Shown: positions 7,146 to 15,233 of the stretch, piece by piece
Layout: each line of letters starts with the position of its first letter
How positions within the stretch are numbered: position 1 is the stretch's first letter
DNA from: a virus
DNA: 64,000 nucleotides
IMG/VR virus record: IMGVR_UViG_3300036832_000455
Location: 1-64,000 of that record
Strand: one strand, 5' to 3'
Program-made: the position numbers and the translations under genes
The notes under the pieces: model-generated
Told to the model about the DNA's origin: nothing
Seen by the model: the letters and a program-made list of their open reading frames with translations, nothing else
Database searches by the model: none

Positions 7146-9236
7146 TCAATCCATCCGAAACACTGGCTGAGCCAACGACATTTTGATCAGCTCTTTCGCC
7201 CGTTGCGTCTCGTCCATCTTACCCAGACGGTCGTAATACGCCGCTACGACTGCTTGATCATCAGGTGAGAGTTGGCCATTCCCACCTTGTGAGCCGACGT
7301 CTTGCCCTTTGGCAACCGCCGTATACGTTCTGACGCCTTTACCAGGCATCGGTTGATCTTTCAGCTTCTTGACCTCTTTGATCAGGTCAGACACTGTAGT
7401 ACCAAGCTTGCCGAGCTGGAACTCCATGCCGTTCGTCTTACCAAGCAACTTGAGGACGCTTGGGGGCAGATTGGGATTGTCGAGTGTCAGATCATCATCG
7501 TTGAGGTCTTCGAGGCGCTTCTTCAGCGGTGAGTGCACGTGGGGCCCGAATGCAAGCTTGGCCGCCTTGCAAGTGGTCCCAAGTGCACCCAGGTGATCAT
7601 GAACTGTCTGCAGTCTCTCCTTAGCTGCAGCGTTCAGTTTGCCCATGTCACCATCATCGCCGCCGTTGCAAGCATCGCCCCCGCTTGCAGCAGCCACATG
7701 ATCGTGTGCGCTCTGCAGATGCATCATCTGAGCCTCAGTAAGCTTGTTTCCAGCCTTACTAAGCTCATCAGCAAAGGCTTCAGGCAAGCCTTCAACCGCT
7801 CGCAGAGCTTTACGAAAGTCGATGTTCATCATCCCTGCTGCGTTCGCAACTATCTCCAGCACGGGCACGCTAGTGCCACCATCCAACTGCACGTCGGCGT
7901 TGGACATGATCTCATCGACCTCTTCCTTCACCATGATGGTGAGGAACTCGCACAAGGTCTCCAAGGCCTTCTGAGCAGCATCGGTCTGGGCAGTGGATGC
8001 GTCCTGCTCTAGCTGGTCTTCTAAGGCTAAGTCGGTTTTGATCCACCGTAGCTCACCAATGATACTGGCAACTCGACCAATGTCGTAAAGGTCCTTGACG
8101 ATAAGGTCTGACTTGGAGACTTCTGTCTTGTCTCCTCCCTGCTCTCTGACTGCTGTGGCTGTGACGGAAGCGTCGTTACCACCTTCCCGATTGTGCCGGA
8201 TAGGTACCGATGTAGTTGTGCCCTTGGTAGGCGGCATGCTGCTTGGATCACCGTGGCCTGCGACATCGCTCTTGCCAAGGAGAAGTTCTCTGAGGCTGTC
8301 AACTGCTTCGTGAGCTGTTTCACTTGCCTTACTGACGGCAGAGTCGACGTCAAGCTGTTGGTTGTGCTTGATCGCGTCCGCCTTTCTAGTAAAAGTCGTT
8401 CCGTCCTTAGCCTTCCACACTTGCTCGACTTCACCCGTCGGGGCATCCGCTTCTCCCTTACGAACGTTGCCAGGAGGGCTCGCCGAATCTTGGTGGCCTA
8501 TCTCCTCGTCCTTGTTCTTCTCACCAGGATCCACCATAGTAGGACTTGCTGGATCGCCACCGTTGTCGGGGATTCCTGGAGCGCGACGAGTGTTGGTCTT
8601 TTCTGACGTGCGCGTATCAGTCCCTGCAGCTGTATTCCCGCTGACCTCTGTCGTGCACTCGGGCACGTTCTTCTGTAGACCATCAGGCGGGTCAGAAAGA
8701 AGGGGTACAGGATCTGCAGCTACCGAGCTCGTGGTCGAGAACGGTCGCACTTCTTCGTGTCCGTCGCTTTTGACGAACTGGAAGGTGCTGCCTGGGACAC
8801 AGGGGAGATCGACGAGGCTGACCTCATTCGGCTCGGCTGTGTACCGAATGAGGTGAGGGTTATCTCGATCGGTCCATCGTTTAACATAGCGTCCTCCCAC
8901 GCTGAATCCGGTGTAGACGCCTTCTTCCACTTTCCGCCACTCGTCTTCGTCCACAATACGAGCCAGCCCTCCGATAGACCGGCCGTTATCATCGAAGTCC
9001 AGCGGCTGGCAGACCATACCCGCTGCAACGTTTTTGTGCATCGCACGGATGTTGCCGAAGTTCTTTCCACCTGATGCACCATACATGTCCTCCGACCATT
9101 TTGAGAACAAGGGCTTAGAGGTGGAGTAGTCCATGATCTCACCGGAGCGATCACCCTTTTCCTCGGTGAACTTGCCGTACACCGTCCGGTTGACCGCGTC
9201 CACCTTTGTGATCGGCAGGAAGATCCTGAGGTTCAT
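7146..9236 (-). CDS. Prohead protease fused to scaffold-like C-terminal region
   Basis: The N-terminal ~165 residues resemble XkdF/S78-type prohead proteases: an opening strand (RIFLPITKVDAVNRTVYGKF), a likely catalytic His in IRAMHKNVAAGM, and the conserved end EVSLVDLPCVPGSTF with a candidate serine. A long, polar, low-complexity linker follows (~165-350), then a helical acidic region (~370-640) suited to a scaffolding role, and a conserved-looking tail ending in QPVFRMD. Protease and scaffold in one polypeptide is known in many phages. At 696 residues it is unusually long. SD AAGGA lies 9 bases before the ATG; it sits just upstream of the capsid gene. Confidence 0.8.
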   Translation of the reverse strand: MNLRIFLPITKVDAVNRTVYGKFTEEKGDRSGEIMDYSTSKPLFSKWSEDMYGASGGKNFGNIRAMHKNVAAGMVCQPLDFDDNGRSIGGLARIVDEDEWRKVEEGVYTGFSVGGRYVKRWTDRDNPHLIRYTAEPNEVSLVDLPCVPGSTFQFVKSDGHEEVRPFSTTSSVAADPVPLLSDPPDGLQKNVPECTTEVSGNTAAGTDTRTSEKTNTRRAPGIPDNGGDPASPTMVDPGEKNKDEEIGHQDSASPPGNVRKGEADAPTGEVEQVWKAKDGTTFTRKADAIKHNQQLDVDSAVSKASETAHEAVDSLRELLLGKSDVAGHGDPSSMPPTKGTTTSVPIRHNREGGNDASVTATAVREQGGDKTEVSKSDLIVKDLYDIGRVASIIGELRWIKTDLALEDQLEQDASTAQTDAAQKALETLCEFLTIMVKEEVDEIMSNADVQLDGGTSVPVLEIVANAAGMMNIDFRKALRAVEGLPEAFADELSKAGNKLTEAQMMHLQSAHDHVAAASGGDACNGGDDGDMGKLNAAAKERLQTVHDHLGALGTTCKAAKLAFGPHVHSPLKKRLEDLNDDDLTLDNPNLPPSVLKLLGKTNGMEFQLGKLGTTVSDLIKEVKKLKDQPMPGKGVRTYTAVAKGQDVGSQGGNGQLSPDDQAVVAAYYDRLGKMDETQRAKELIKMSLAQPVFRMD

Positions 9237-9283
9237 TTTAGTTATCCTTCATGTCTAGGCCGGAGTCGACGCGGCGCGATGTT

Positions 9284-9523
9284 TCATCTCAGCGACGGGA
9301 AAGGCACGACACAGGCCAGTAACGCAAACAAGACAACGATCACCGCGATGATGACCACCGCCCATAGGATGATCTTCACTATCTGGATCGCTGCAGCGAG
9401 TATCCATGCGAACTCAGGAGGTGGAGTCGCCAGTCCAAGCAGCACGCGAATGATCGCGAACACTGCACAGACTACGACCAACCAGATCAGTAGATGTTCG
9501 ACTGCGCTTAAGCTGAAGCACAT
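9284..9523 (-). CDS. Small membrane protein with two transmembrane segments
   Basis: Seventy-nine residues starting MCFSLSAVEHLLIWLVVV. AGGAGAG stands 7 bases before this ATG, which is why it is chosen over an upstream ATG. Two hydrophobic helices (residues ~10-30 and ~40-70) are separated by a short Pro-rich turn. The family is not certain. It sits between a head-fibre-like gene and the protease, next to a second membrane peptide, so a role in lysis or host membrane interaction is possible. Confidence 0.65.
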   Translation of the reverse strand: MCFSLSAVEHLLIWLVVVCAVFAIIRVLLGLATPPPEFAWILAAAIQIVKIILWAVVIIAVIVVLFALLACVVPFPSLR

Positions 9524-9533
9524 AGTCTCTCTC

Positions 9534-9701
9534 CTACCACCAACCGAAACGTGGGCCACCGAAAGCCCCTAGGACGAGGAGAATGACAATCACAAGCAAG
9601 ATCAATCCTACAGGGGACGGAGGATACGACACATGTCCATAGTAACCCCCTCCCCCTAGAAGTATGAGGATCAGGACTATGAGAAGGATTGTGATCAACA
9701 T
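9534..9701 (-). CDS. DUF3309-like 55-residue membrane peptide
   Basis: A 55-residue ORF opens at ATG 9701 and ends with TAG at 9534. It has two very hydrophobic stretches (LITILLIVLILILL and VGLILLVIVILLVLGAF) around a Gly/Tyr/Pro turn (GGGGYYGHVSYPPSP), closely matching the layout of DUF3309 proteins, which are common in Alpha- and Betaproteobacteria. Its start directly follows the TGA of the collagen-like gene. Function is unknown; a membrane role is inferred from composition only. Confidence 0.7.
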   Translation of the reverse strand: MLITILLIVLILILLGGGGYYGHVSYPPSPVGLILLVIVILLVLGAFGGPRFGWW

Positions 9702-9702
9702 A

Positions 9703-10839
9703 TCATCTCATCCTCCGTGCCATGATCTTACCCCAGCCGCTGAGCGTACCGCCTGAGGTGGTCATAGTAGCACCTAGCGCCACGTTGACCGGGGTGGCAG
9801 AGGAAACCCGCAACGGACTGAGTGGCAGGATTATCTGCGGCGTGTTGTTAGGGACCGGTGTTATGGCGTTGCCACCTATCTGGTCGATCGGCGGATTGGT
9901 AGTACCTCCAGCATTGAGCCAGAACCGCATCGTGGTGCTGTTGTTGTTAGCCATCGTGGCCCCGCCGGAGCCGTGGACCTCCCAATCGCCCGCCGTGAGA
10001 GTCAAGGTCGCGATGACCACATCAGCATTGCTGACCAGAGGGACGGTAGCGGTACTGAGAGTCTGCACGGTCAGGAATTCACCGATCGCACCTGCTGGAG
10101 CGTTGCTGCCATCGGTCAGACCAGCTCGCGCCTGAGCGATATTGATATAAGCGGCCGGATTGTTCGCGGCGTAGCGGCTGGTGTCCGTAGGGTGAACGTG
10201 ATCGGCTCGTGCCCAAGTAGTCCCAACGCCTACAGCCGCCGTGCCGTCCATAGCAGGAGCGGAATTAGACGCAGTCTGTGGCACAAAGATCCGGTTGTCT
10301 GAGCCTAGGGTAGCGATGTTCCCTGTGTTGGTACTGACTACGTTCGGCCCAGGAGGGCCTTGAGGTCCAGTAGCACCCTGTGGACCAGTAGCCCCCTGAG
10401 GGCCAGTAGCTCCTTGAGGCCCAGCAACACCCGGCAGACCAGTTGCTCCTGTAGGCCCTTGTGAACCAGTATTACCTTGTGGGCCTACGGGTCCAGTAGG
10501 GCCTGTATCACCTTTCGGGCCATCAGCCCCTATAGGGCCTTCGATGCCTTGAGGGCCAGGAGGCCCCGTGGGTCCTGGGACTGTACTATCAGCTCCAGGC
10601 TGACCTTGTGGTCCAGGAAGCCCATCTTGTCCAGGAGCACCCTGTGGTCCCATGGGGCCCTGAGGACCTTGTGGGCCGGGAGGGCCGGGAGGGCCAGTCT
10701 CTGCAGTAGCGATAAGTGCAGCGATCTCCTGCATCGTAGCACTGTACGGAGTATCGTCGCCAGGCCGAGCAACAGGAACTAGATCCCGTTGCTGTACGAT
10801 CCGGATGTCCGTCGCTTCGCTTATCTTGACGTCTGTCAT
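9703..10839 (-). CDS. Collagen-like repeat virion fibre protein
   Basis: This 378-residue protein has an N-terminal anchor of ~48 residues with the [20 protein letters not shown] pattern seen in phage fibre bases, then ~39 Gly-X-Y triplets (residues ~49-166, one short interruption) expected to form a collagen-like triple helix, and a ~210-residue C-terminal beta-rich head ([27 protein letters not shown], ending [16 protein letters not shown]). The arrangement is that of trimeric phage fibres. Because it lies between portal and capsid genes, it may be a head fibre rather than a tail fibre; that is inference. AGAGG precedes the ATG by 8 bases. Confidence 0.8.
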   Translation of the reverse strand: MTDVKISEATDIRIVQQRDLVPVARPGDDTPYSATMQEIAALIATAETGPPGPPGPQGPQGPMGPQGAPGQDGLPGPQGQPGADSTVPGPTGPPGPQGIEGPIGADGPKGDTGPTGPVGPQGNTGSQGPTGATGLPGVAGPQGATGPQGATGPQGATGPQGPPGPNVVSTNTGNIATLGSDNRIFVPQTASNSAPAMDGTAAVGVGTTWARADHVHPTDTSRYAANNPAAYINIAQARAGLTDGSNAPAGAIGEFLTVQTLSTATVPLVSNADVVIATLTLTAGDWEVHGSGGATMANNNSTTMRFWLNAGGTTNPPIDQIGGNAITPVPNNTPQIILPLSPLRVSSATPVNVALGATMTTSGGTLSGWGKIMARRMR

Positions 10840-10851
10840 AGGTGCGACCTC

Positions 10852-11493
10852 TCAGCCCCAACCCAACTTACCAGAGCCGTCTTCTGCCTTGAACCCTCCG
10901 GTACCGCTTTCAAGCCCGATGTCTTCACCAGGCTCTGACCCTCTAGGCCAGTATACATCTCCCCAGACGTAAACATCTGCTGTGGCTTGCGAGCCTTGCG
11001 GGGTGTCTAGCTTGAGGTAGAAGTTTGGTACGTCAGTCTCGTTCCATACCCAGGTAGACTCTGGAGTCTCTAGCGTGAGATCCAGTGCAGTTCGACTGTC
11101 AACAACTCCCGCGTAAGACTGAGTTGCAGGTACGATTGTTCCCCCAGTCTTATTCGGACCTACGTAAAGGCCACCGACAGCGTTAGATAGCGGAACGGAC
11201 GCATTCACCACGGTCACACGAGTCACACGAAACAGGATGCCAGGAGGAACTGCTACTTCAAAATGCTGGTCATTGGTACTGTTGAAATCAGCCGACATGG
11301 CATGGCCGATGTGCAGAGGCGTAAAGGGAACACACCCCATGTTCAGGAGTTCAACGGCATCCCCTTTAGGCAGCGCATCGACCGTGAATTGGATGAATCC
11401 GTAACCGTCAGCCGTGTACGAGCGGCCACTGCCACACTGCATCACTTGGCCGTAATTCGGAGCCATCAAGTAGACTGTTCTAGGAGCTGGCAT
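10852..11493 (-). CDS. Hypothetical beta-rich virion protein
   Basis: Two hundred and thirteen residues with no recognised motif. The sequence is rich in short beta-strand patterns (GFIQFTVDALPKGD, ILFRVTRVTVVNAS, NFYLKLDTPQG, ADVYVWGDVYWP) and ends in a Gly-rich, charged tail. It is tightly packed between the portal and the collagen-like fibre, so a head decoration or fibre-attachment role is plausible. No enzyme signature is visible. Confidence 0.65.
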   Translation of the reverse strand: MPAPRTVYLMAPNYGQVMQCGSGRSYTADGYGFIQFTVDALPKGDAVELLNMGCVPFTPLHIGHAMSADFNSTNDQHFEVAVPPGILFRVTRVTVVNASVPLSNAVGGLYVGPNKTGGTIVPATQSYAGVVDSRTALDLTLETPESTWVWNETDVPNFYLKLDTPQGSQATADVYVWGDVYWPRGSEPGEDIGLESGTGGFKAEDGSGKLGWG

Positions 11494-11498
11494 TCATA

Positions 11499-13319
11499 TT
11501 ACTCCCGAGCTGTACTGCTGGTGTTGCCAGGGGCTCCGGTTGTGCTGGGAGTTGCGAATCCTGGCCCTTGACGACCTCCTCCGCCTTTCCCTCTGCCGGG
11601 ACCTCCACCCACGTCCGGATTTGGAGATCCAGGACCACCGAGACCGGCTGTGGCTTGACCTGCCAGTGCCCCCACGGCATCAGGCCCAGTGAGGGCCCCA
11701 ATTGGGACATATCCGCTAGTTGTGGCGAGCATTGGCTGCTCTGCAGCGTCACCCATGGGGAGCTTTCCTCGCTCCTTGCGGACCTCGTCAATCGAAAAGA
11801 TTCCGGCTTTAACATATCCTGTATCTATGTCCATCTGGGCTTTCGGATCTTGCTCGCGGTCTTCAAGAAACACGAACTCTAGCTCAGGATGACCGAGGTC
11901 AAACCTGATGATCATATCGATCAGGCCCTTCCACCACCTCTGGCTAGGGAGCAGACCTTCTTCCAGAGCACGGCTTCGAGCAGTACCAGCCGTAGCACGA
12001 TTGAGGTGAGTGACGAACGGCTCGGGAGAGATGGAGAAGATGAAGCAGATGACTCGAGCAAGCCATTCATCATAGTCGTCCTTCAGAGGCGGCTCTTTGG
12101 TCTCCACGTACTTGAACTGGCCGGGCATGAACCGTACTTTACGCCGGTTCATCAAGTTGCCTGACATCAGCCCGTCGAACCACGACTGGAAGTCTCTGAT
12201 GTTCTGGAGAGTCCACGCTTCGGGTAACCCAACAAAGGCATCTGGAGTGGAACCTGTCAAGTAATAGTCGAGCTGGTAAACTGCTCGTCTGATGGCGGTG
12301 TTAACTGTGATAACGACCTGCTCAACGGGAGAATGACCGTACACTTTGTCTGTTCTGATGTTCCTCGGCATGTACAGAAGTTCGGACGCAGTATAGTCTG
12401 TTGCTGGGACGCCGTGGAGGATCTGCTGGTAAGATGGTTCTCCAGGATCTGTAGGCCGACGGCCATTAGCATCAAGAAGGGGAAAGATAGTGGCCCCATC
12501 AATAGGCTCGAGAGCATAAAGGTCCCCACCGCGGGTCATCCGCTTATAAATAGTTGCAGCGTCAATGACGAACATGTCTTCGTTAACACAGCGCATCCAC
12601 TGATCCCATGTATGCTCCTTATCGGGATACATGAAGAAGTCAGTGACCTCTCTGATATGCTGCTTGACCTCAGGATCAAGCTTCAATGTGTTCAGTTCGG
12701 ATCTTTGGACGCTTGCTGGTCTGTTCCCCGTTGTGGGGAGTCCGAATTGCCCTGGTTGAGCCGGTTGACCTGGTCGCCCTTGTTGAGGTGGCTGACCTTG
12801 CTGCGGGGATCCGTTGGGCCCAAACGCCTTAGCTGCTGCCCCATTCTGACGACGCTGCCCGGGCCTACTTGGGGCTCCGTCTCCGTTCCCGTTAGCGGAC
12901 TCGAGACCGTCGTCGTCTCCTGGGATATCGGACTCACCGCCCTCTTGACCAGCCGATTGACGAGGACGGATAGCCCAGTCGAGTGCTGCGATCTGATCCT
13001 TTCGGGCCTCAATGACCCCCCTGAGGATGTCGCAGTTCGAAGCCAGTGCCCTAAGGTCGGCAAAGCTGATCGCCTCCTGCGTGCGGGGGTTGTAGTTGAG
13101 GTTGTATCCCGTCTGGTAATCAAACCGACGTCCCTTGGTGCCTTCCTCTTCACTCTGCTGTGTGAAGGGCTGAAGAGGTTGCCATGGACCGAACCAGTTC
13201 TGTGGGCCTACCCCGCTGACTATGAAGCGAGTAGCGGACTTCACCCGTTGTATGAAGTTAGGTACAACAGGATTGATAGCTCCTACCGGCCCTGAGGGCC
13301 CTACTGGCAAGCTAGGCAA
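11499..13319 (-). CDS. Portal protein
   Basis: This 606-residue protein is the portal, the dodecameric ring through which DNA enters the head. Recognisable segments: LNYNPRTQEAISFADLRALA and CDILRGVIEARKDQIAALDW at the N-terminus; IREVTDFFMYPD; WMRCVNEDMFVIDAATIYKR; PVEQVVITVNTAIRRAVYQL; and the clip/stem area MPGQFKYVETKEPP with AGTARSRALEEGLLPSQRWW. Residues ~125-205 are an unusual Gly/Pro/Gln-rich insertion that interrupts the conserved region, and the C-terminal ~60 residues are Gly/Pro-rich. It lies upstream of protease and capsid genes, downstream of the lysis genes. Confidence 0.9.
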   Translation of the reverse strand: MPSLPVGPSGPVGAINPVVPNFIQRVKSATRFIVSGVGPQNWFGPWQPLQPFTQQSEEEGTKGRRFDYQTGYNLNYNPRTQEAISFADLRALASNCDILRGVIEARKDQIAALDWAIRPRQSAGQEGGESDIPGDDDGLESANGNGDGAPSRPGQRRQNGAAAKAFGPNGSPQQGQPPQQGRPGQPAQPGQFGLPTTGNRPASVQRSELNTLKLDPEVKQHIREVTDFFMYPDKEHTWDQWMRCVNEDMFVIDAATIYKRMTRGGDLYALEPIDGATIFPLLDANGRRPTDPGEPSYQQILHGVPATDYTASELLYMPRNIRTDKVYGHSPVEQVVITVNTAIRRAVYQLDYYLTGSTPDAFVGLPEAWTLQNIRDFQSWFDGLMSGNLMNRRKVRFMPGQFKYVETKEPPLKDDYDEWLARVICFIFSISPEPFVTHLNRATAGTARSRALEEGLLPSQRWWKGLIDMIIRFDLGHPELEFVFLEDREQDPKAQMDIDTGYVKAGIFSIDEVRKERGKLPMGDAAEQPMLATTSGYVPIGALTGPDAVGALAGQATAGLGGPGSPNPDVGGGPGRGKGGGGRQGPGFATPSTTGAPGNTSSTARE

Positions 13320-13703
13320 TTACATGGACTCCTCGGTCTCTATCACGTAAAACCTGTCGCCGTCGTTGGCTGCTTTACCCTTACCGTTACGATACCGGAT
13401 GATCCTTTGCTGTATCGGTTGAGATATCCACTGGTCCCACACTAGTAGTCCGTCGCTGTGTGCGGCTATCAGGATCGCTGCGTGAGATTTGCCCATGGTG
13501 TCATTCTCGTAACGGCCGTCCGGACTGAAAGTAGCGATTGCAGTGCCAGGTGCGTGGGGTTGAGCATGACCACGCACCTGAACACCACGCCGCCAATATT
13601 CGGTAGGCGGCGCACCCGTTACTTCACGAACATACTCGACACAGTGACCGTCACCGATCACACTCCCTTTGTGCCGTTCATGTCCTGACGCAACGAATGT
13701 CAT
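13320..13703 (-). CDS. BPSL0067/CHAP-like amidase, probable endolysin
   Basis: In this 127-residue protein Cys21 (GHCVEYVREVTGAP), the segment W37-RRGVQVRG, PGTAIATF (52-59) and His74 (KSHAAILIA) fit the BPSL0067 family of NlpC/P60- or CHAP-like cysteine peptidases/amidases. A Cys-His pair and a following polar residue (VWDQW) would form the catalytic centre that cleaves peptidoglycan. The adjacent one-TM peptide (holin candidate) supports a lysis role. No signal peptide is seen, so release would depend on a holin. Family assignment is from motif memory, not a search. Confidence 0.7.
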   Translation of the reverse strand: MTFVASGHERHKGSVIGDGHCVEYVREVTGAPPTEYWRRGVQVRGHAQPHAPGTAIATFSPDGRYENDTMGKSHAAILIAAHSDGLLVWDQWISQPIQQRIIRYRNGKGKAANDGDRFYVIETEESM

Positions 13704-13888
13704 CAGTTGTTACCGCTTTCACGCTCGCCTTCGATGCGTGAGAGGATCTGTGTACAGAGCATAACCAACTTCTGCAGCTCGCCCTCCATACGGCGCAGTC
13801 TTTCGTCAGCAGGTAGAACTTCCTTGTCAGCGCTCATCGTGGCGCCTTTTTGGTCTCTCGGCTCTACAGCCTGTCCCTGTTCACTCAT
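13703..13888 (-). CDS. Small helical protein in lysis cassette
   Basis: Reading from ATG 13888, just 6 bases after the holin-like gene stop, gives 61 residues with a polar N-terminus and a helix with coiled-coil character (DERLRRMEGELQKLVMLC, then TQILSRIEGE). A shorter start at 13837 has a better AAGG site and cannot be excluded. It overlaps the endolysin start by one base. No membrane segment is seen; function unknown. Confidence 0.55.
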   Translation of the reverse strand: MSEQGQAVEPRDQKGATMSADKEVLPADERLRRMEGELQKLVMLCTQILSRIEGERESGNN

Positions 13889-13893
13889 GGCGA

Positions 13894-14094
13894 CTACTTC
13901 TTGCAGTTCTCTAAAAGGTTCTCTACAAGGTGCATCAGCACCCTCTCGCGCGATGCGTTCTGCTCCCACTGCACGAACAGGAACGCGACGTTGAGAATTA
14001 CTAGCATGAGGAGCCCTGGAGGCGTCACGGTGATAGCCGTACGCCCCAGGGCAGTTAGCGAGGATATTATCCCTCGTTGCTCCTCATTCGTCAA
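13894..14094 (-). CDS. One-transmembrane holin-like peptide (TTG start)
   Basis: A TTG at 14094 is preceded by AAAGGAG with 8-base spacing, and gives a 66-residue product; the longer frame back to 14199 lies inside the Pro-rich gene and has no such site. A single hydrophobic helix spans ~residues 22-42 (ITVTPPGLLMLVILNVAFLF), followed by a charged, amphipathic C-terminus (ASRERVLMHLVENLLENC). Small one-TM proteins beside endolysins are often holins or spanin-like lysis factors. Role is inferred from context. Confidence 0.6.
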   Translation of the reverse strand: MTNEEQRGIISSLTALGRTAITVTPPGLLMLVILNVAFLFVQWEQNASRERVLMHLVENLLENCKK

Positions 14095-14111
14095 ACATCT
14101 TACTCCTTTCG

Positions 14112-14969
14112 TTAGCCCCGTCTTGATGGAACCGGGTGCGGCACGTTCGGCACACCGATGACGATCCAGCCCGTCCGCAGTGTCCAGCCGACCTTCCATT
14201 CGACTAGTGGCTCGTCGTCTGTTCCGCTGCCGTCAGGCGGGAAGTAGATCGGATGCTCAGGATGCGGCAGTGGAGCGCCACCCCAGATGCCCAACGGTGG
14301 AACTGGAGGTAGGACAATGGGATGAGCCGGAACTCCAGGCTCGATTGCATCCGGTGGGATCACGATTGGATGCGCAGGAAAGACTGGCGGCAGGTAGATC
14401 GGATGAGACGGAACCCCAGGGCCGATGCTACCCGGCGGGATGACGATCGGATGTGCCGGGAACACAGGAATGAAGATCGGATGTGCTGGCACACCAGGAC
14501 CAATCGCATCCGGAGGGATGACAATCGGGTGAGCCGGGTGGCCAGGCGACGGCCAGATCTCCACCGGTGGCGGTAGGACGATCGGATGCTCCGGTACCAA
14601 CGGCGGACCAGGATCGATTGCACCTGGCGGAATCACGATCGGATGAGCCGGGATCGGAGGAGGAAGCACGATAGGATGCGACGGTACTCCCGGTCCGATC
14701 GCATCAGGCGGGATCACAATAGGATGCGCCGGGAAGATCGGGATGTAGATTGGGTGAGTAGGCACCCCCGGTGCGATGGCATCCGGAGGGATGACAATCG
14801 GATGCTCGGGGTGAGGCTGTGGGCCAGGAAGGCCGATGTCTACGTATTCAGGTGGTCTTCCGCCCCAGAACCCAGGCGGCTTCTCGCCACCACTGGGCGG
14901 AATGATCGGACCACCACCGACCTCTGGCAGATAGACCGTACCTTTGAAGACAACGTCGTACTGAGCCAT
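14112..14969 (-). CDS. Proline-rich tandem repeat protein
   Basis: This 285-residue protein is dominated by repeats of the type HPIVIPPDAIGPGVP plus spacer, about nine imperfect copies between residues ~52 and 240. Each has the core HPIVIPP or HPIYIP, suggesting an extended polyproline-like rod. The C-terminal ~40 residues (EWKVGWTLRTGWIVIGVPNV) look like a small folded strand domain. Related repeat proteins occur near terminase genes of other proteobacterial phages, where their role is unknown. The N-terminus has no signal peptide. Possible roles are virion fibre or spacer, but nothing in the sequence proves it. Confidence 0.75.
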   Translation of the reverse strand: MAQYDVVFKGTVYLPEVGGGPIIPPSGGEKPPGFWGGRPPEYVDIGLPGPQPHPEHPIVIPPDAIAPGVPTHPIYIPIFPAHPIVIPPDAIGPGVPSHPIVLPPPIPAHPIVIPPGAIDPGPPLVPEHPIVLPPPVEIWPSPGHPAHPIVIPPDAIGPGVPAHPIFIPVFPAHPIVIPPGSIGPGVPSHPIYLPPVFPAHPIVIPPDAIEPGVPAHPIVLPPVPPLGIWGGAPLPHPEHPIYFPPDGSGTDDEPLVEWKVGWTLRTGWIVIGVPNVPHPVPSRRG

Positions 14970-14993
14970 TTCAGGAGTCCTTTCGGTTCTGTA

Positions 14994-15233
14994 TCAAGTG
15001 TGACCAAGATTTCGCACGATCAGCCCTCCCATCGGATCGCACACCAGATCCTCTAGGCTTTCACTGAAGGCTTCGAACTCGTGGACGTTCAGTGGCCGTC
15101 CGTCTTTGAAGGCTTCTCTCATGGCGTGCCATGCCTTCAATCCAGTAACGTTACCTGCAAGCGCCGCATCAACTACTGTGACTACTTGCCACGTACATAC
15201 AAGACCGTGCACGTTAGGACCTAATGATCCCAT
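14994..15233 (-). CDS. Small hypothetical protein overlapping terL end
   Basis: The frame is open from 15320, but a start there would overlap terL by more than 100 bases. ATG 15233 (GGGAG ~14 bases upstream) or ATG 15254 gives 79 or 86 residues. The product has a hydrophobic N-terminal half (VCTWQVVTVVDAALAGNV) and an acidic helical end (VHEFEAFSESLEDLVCD). No family recognised. Start choice is uncertain. Confidence 0.5.
   Translation of the reverse strand: MGSLGPNVHGLVCTWQVVTVVDAALAGNVTGLKAWHAMREAFKDGRPLNVHEFEAFSESLEDLVCDPMGGLIVRNLGHT

Noticed and set aside
12333-13295. Plus-strand ORF of 320 codons
   Set aside because: Antisense shadow of the portal gene, which has clear family motifs; no SD or neighbours on that strand.
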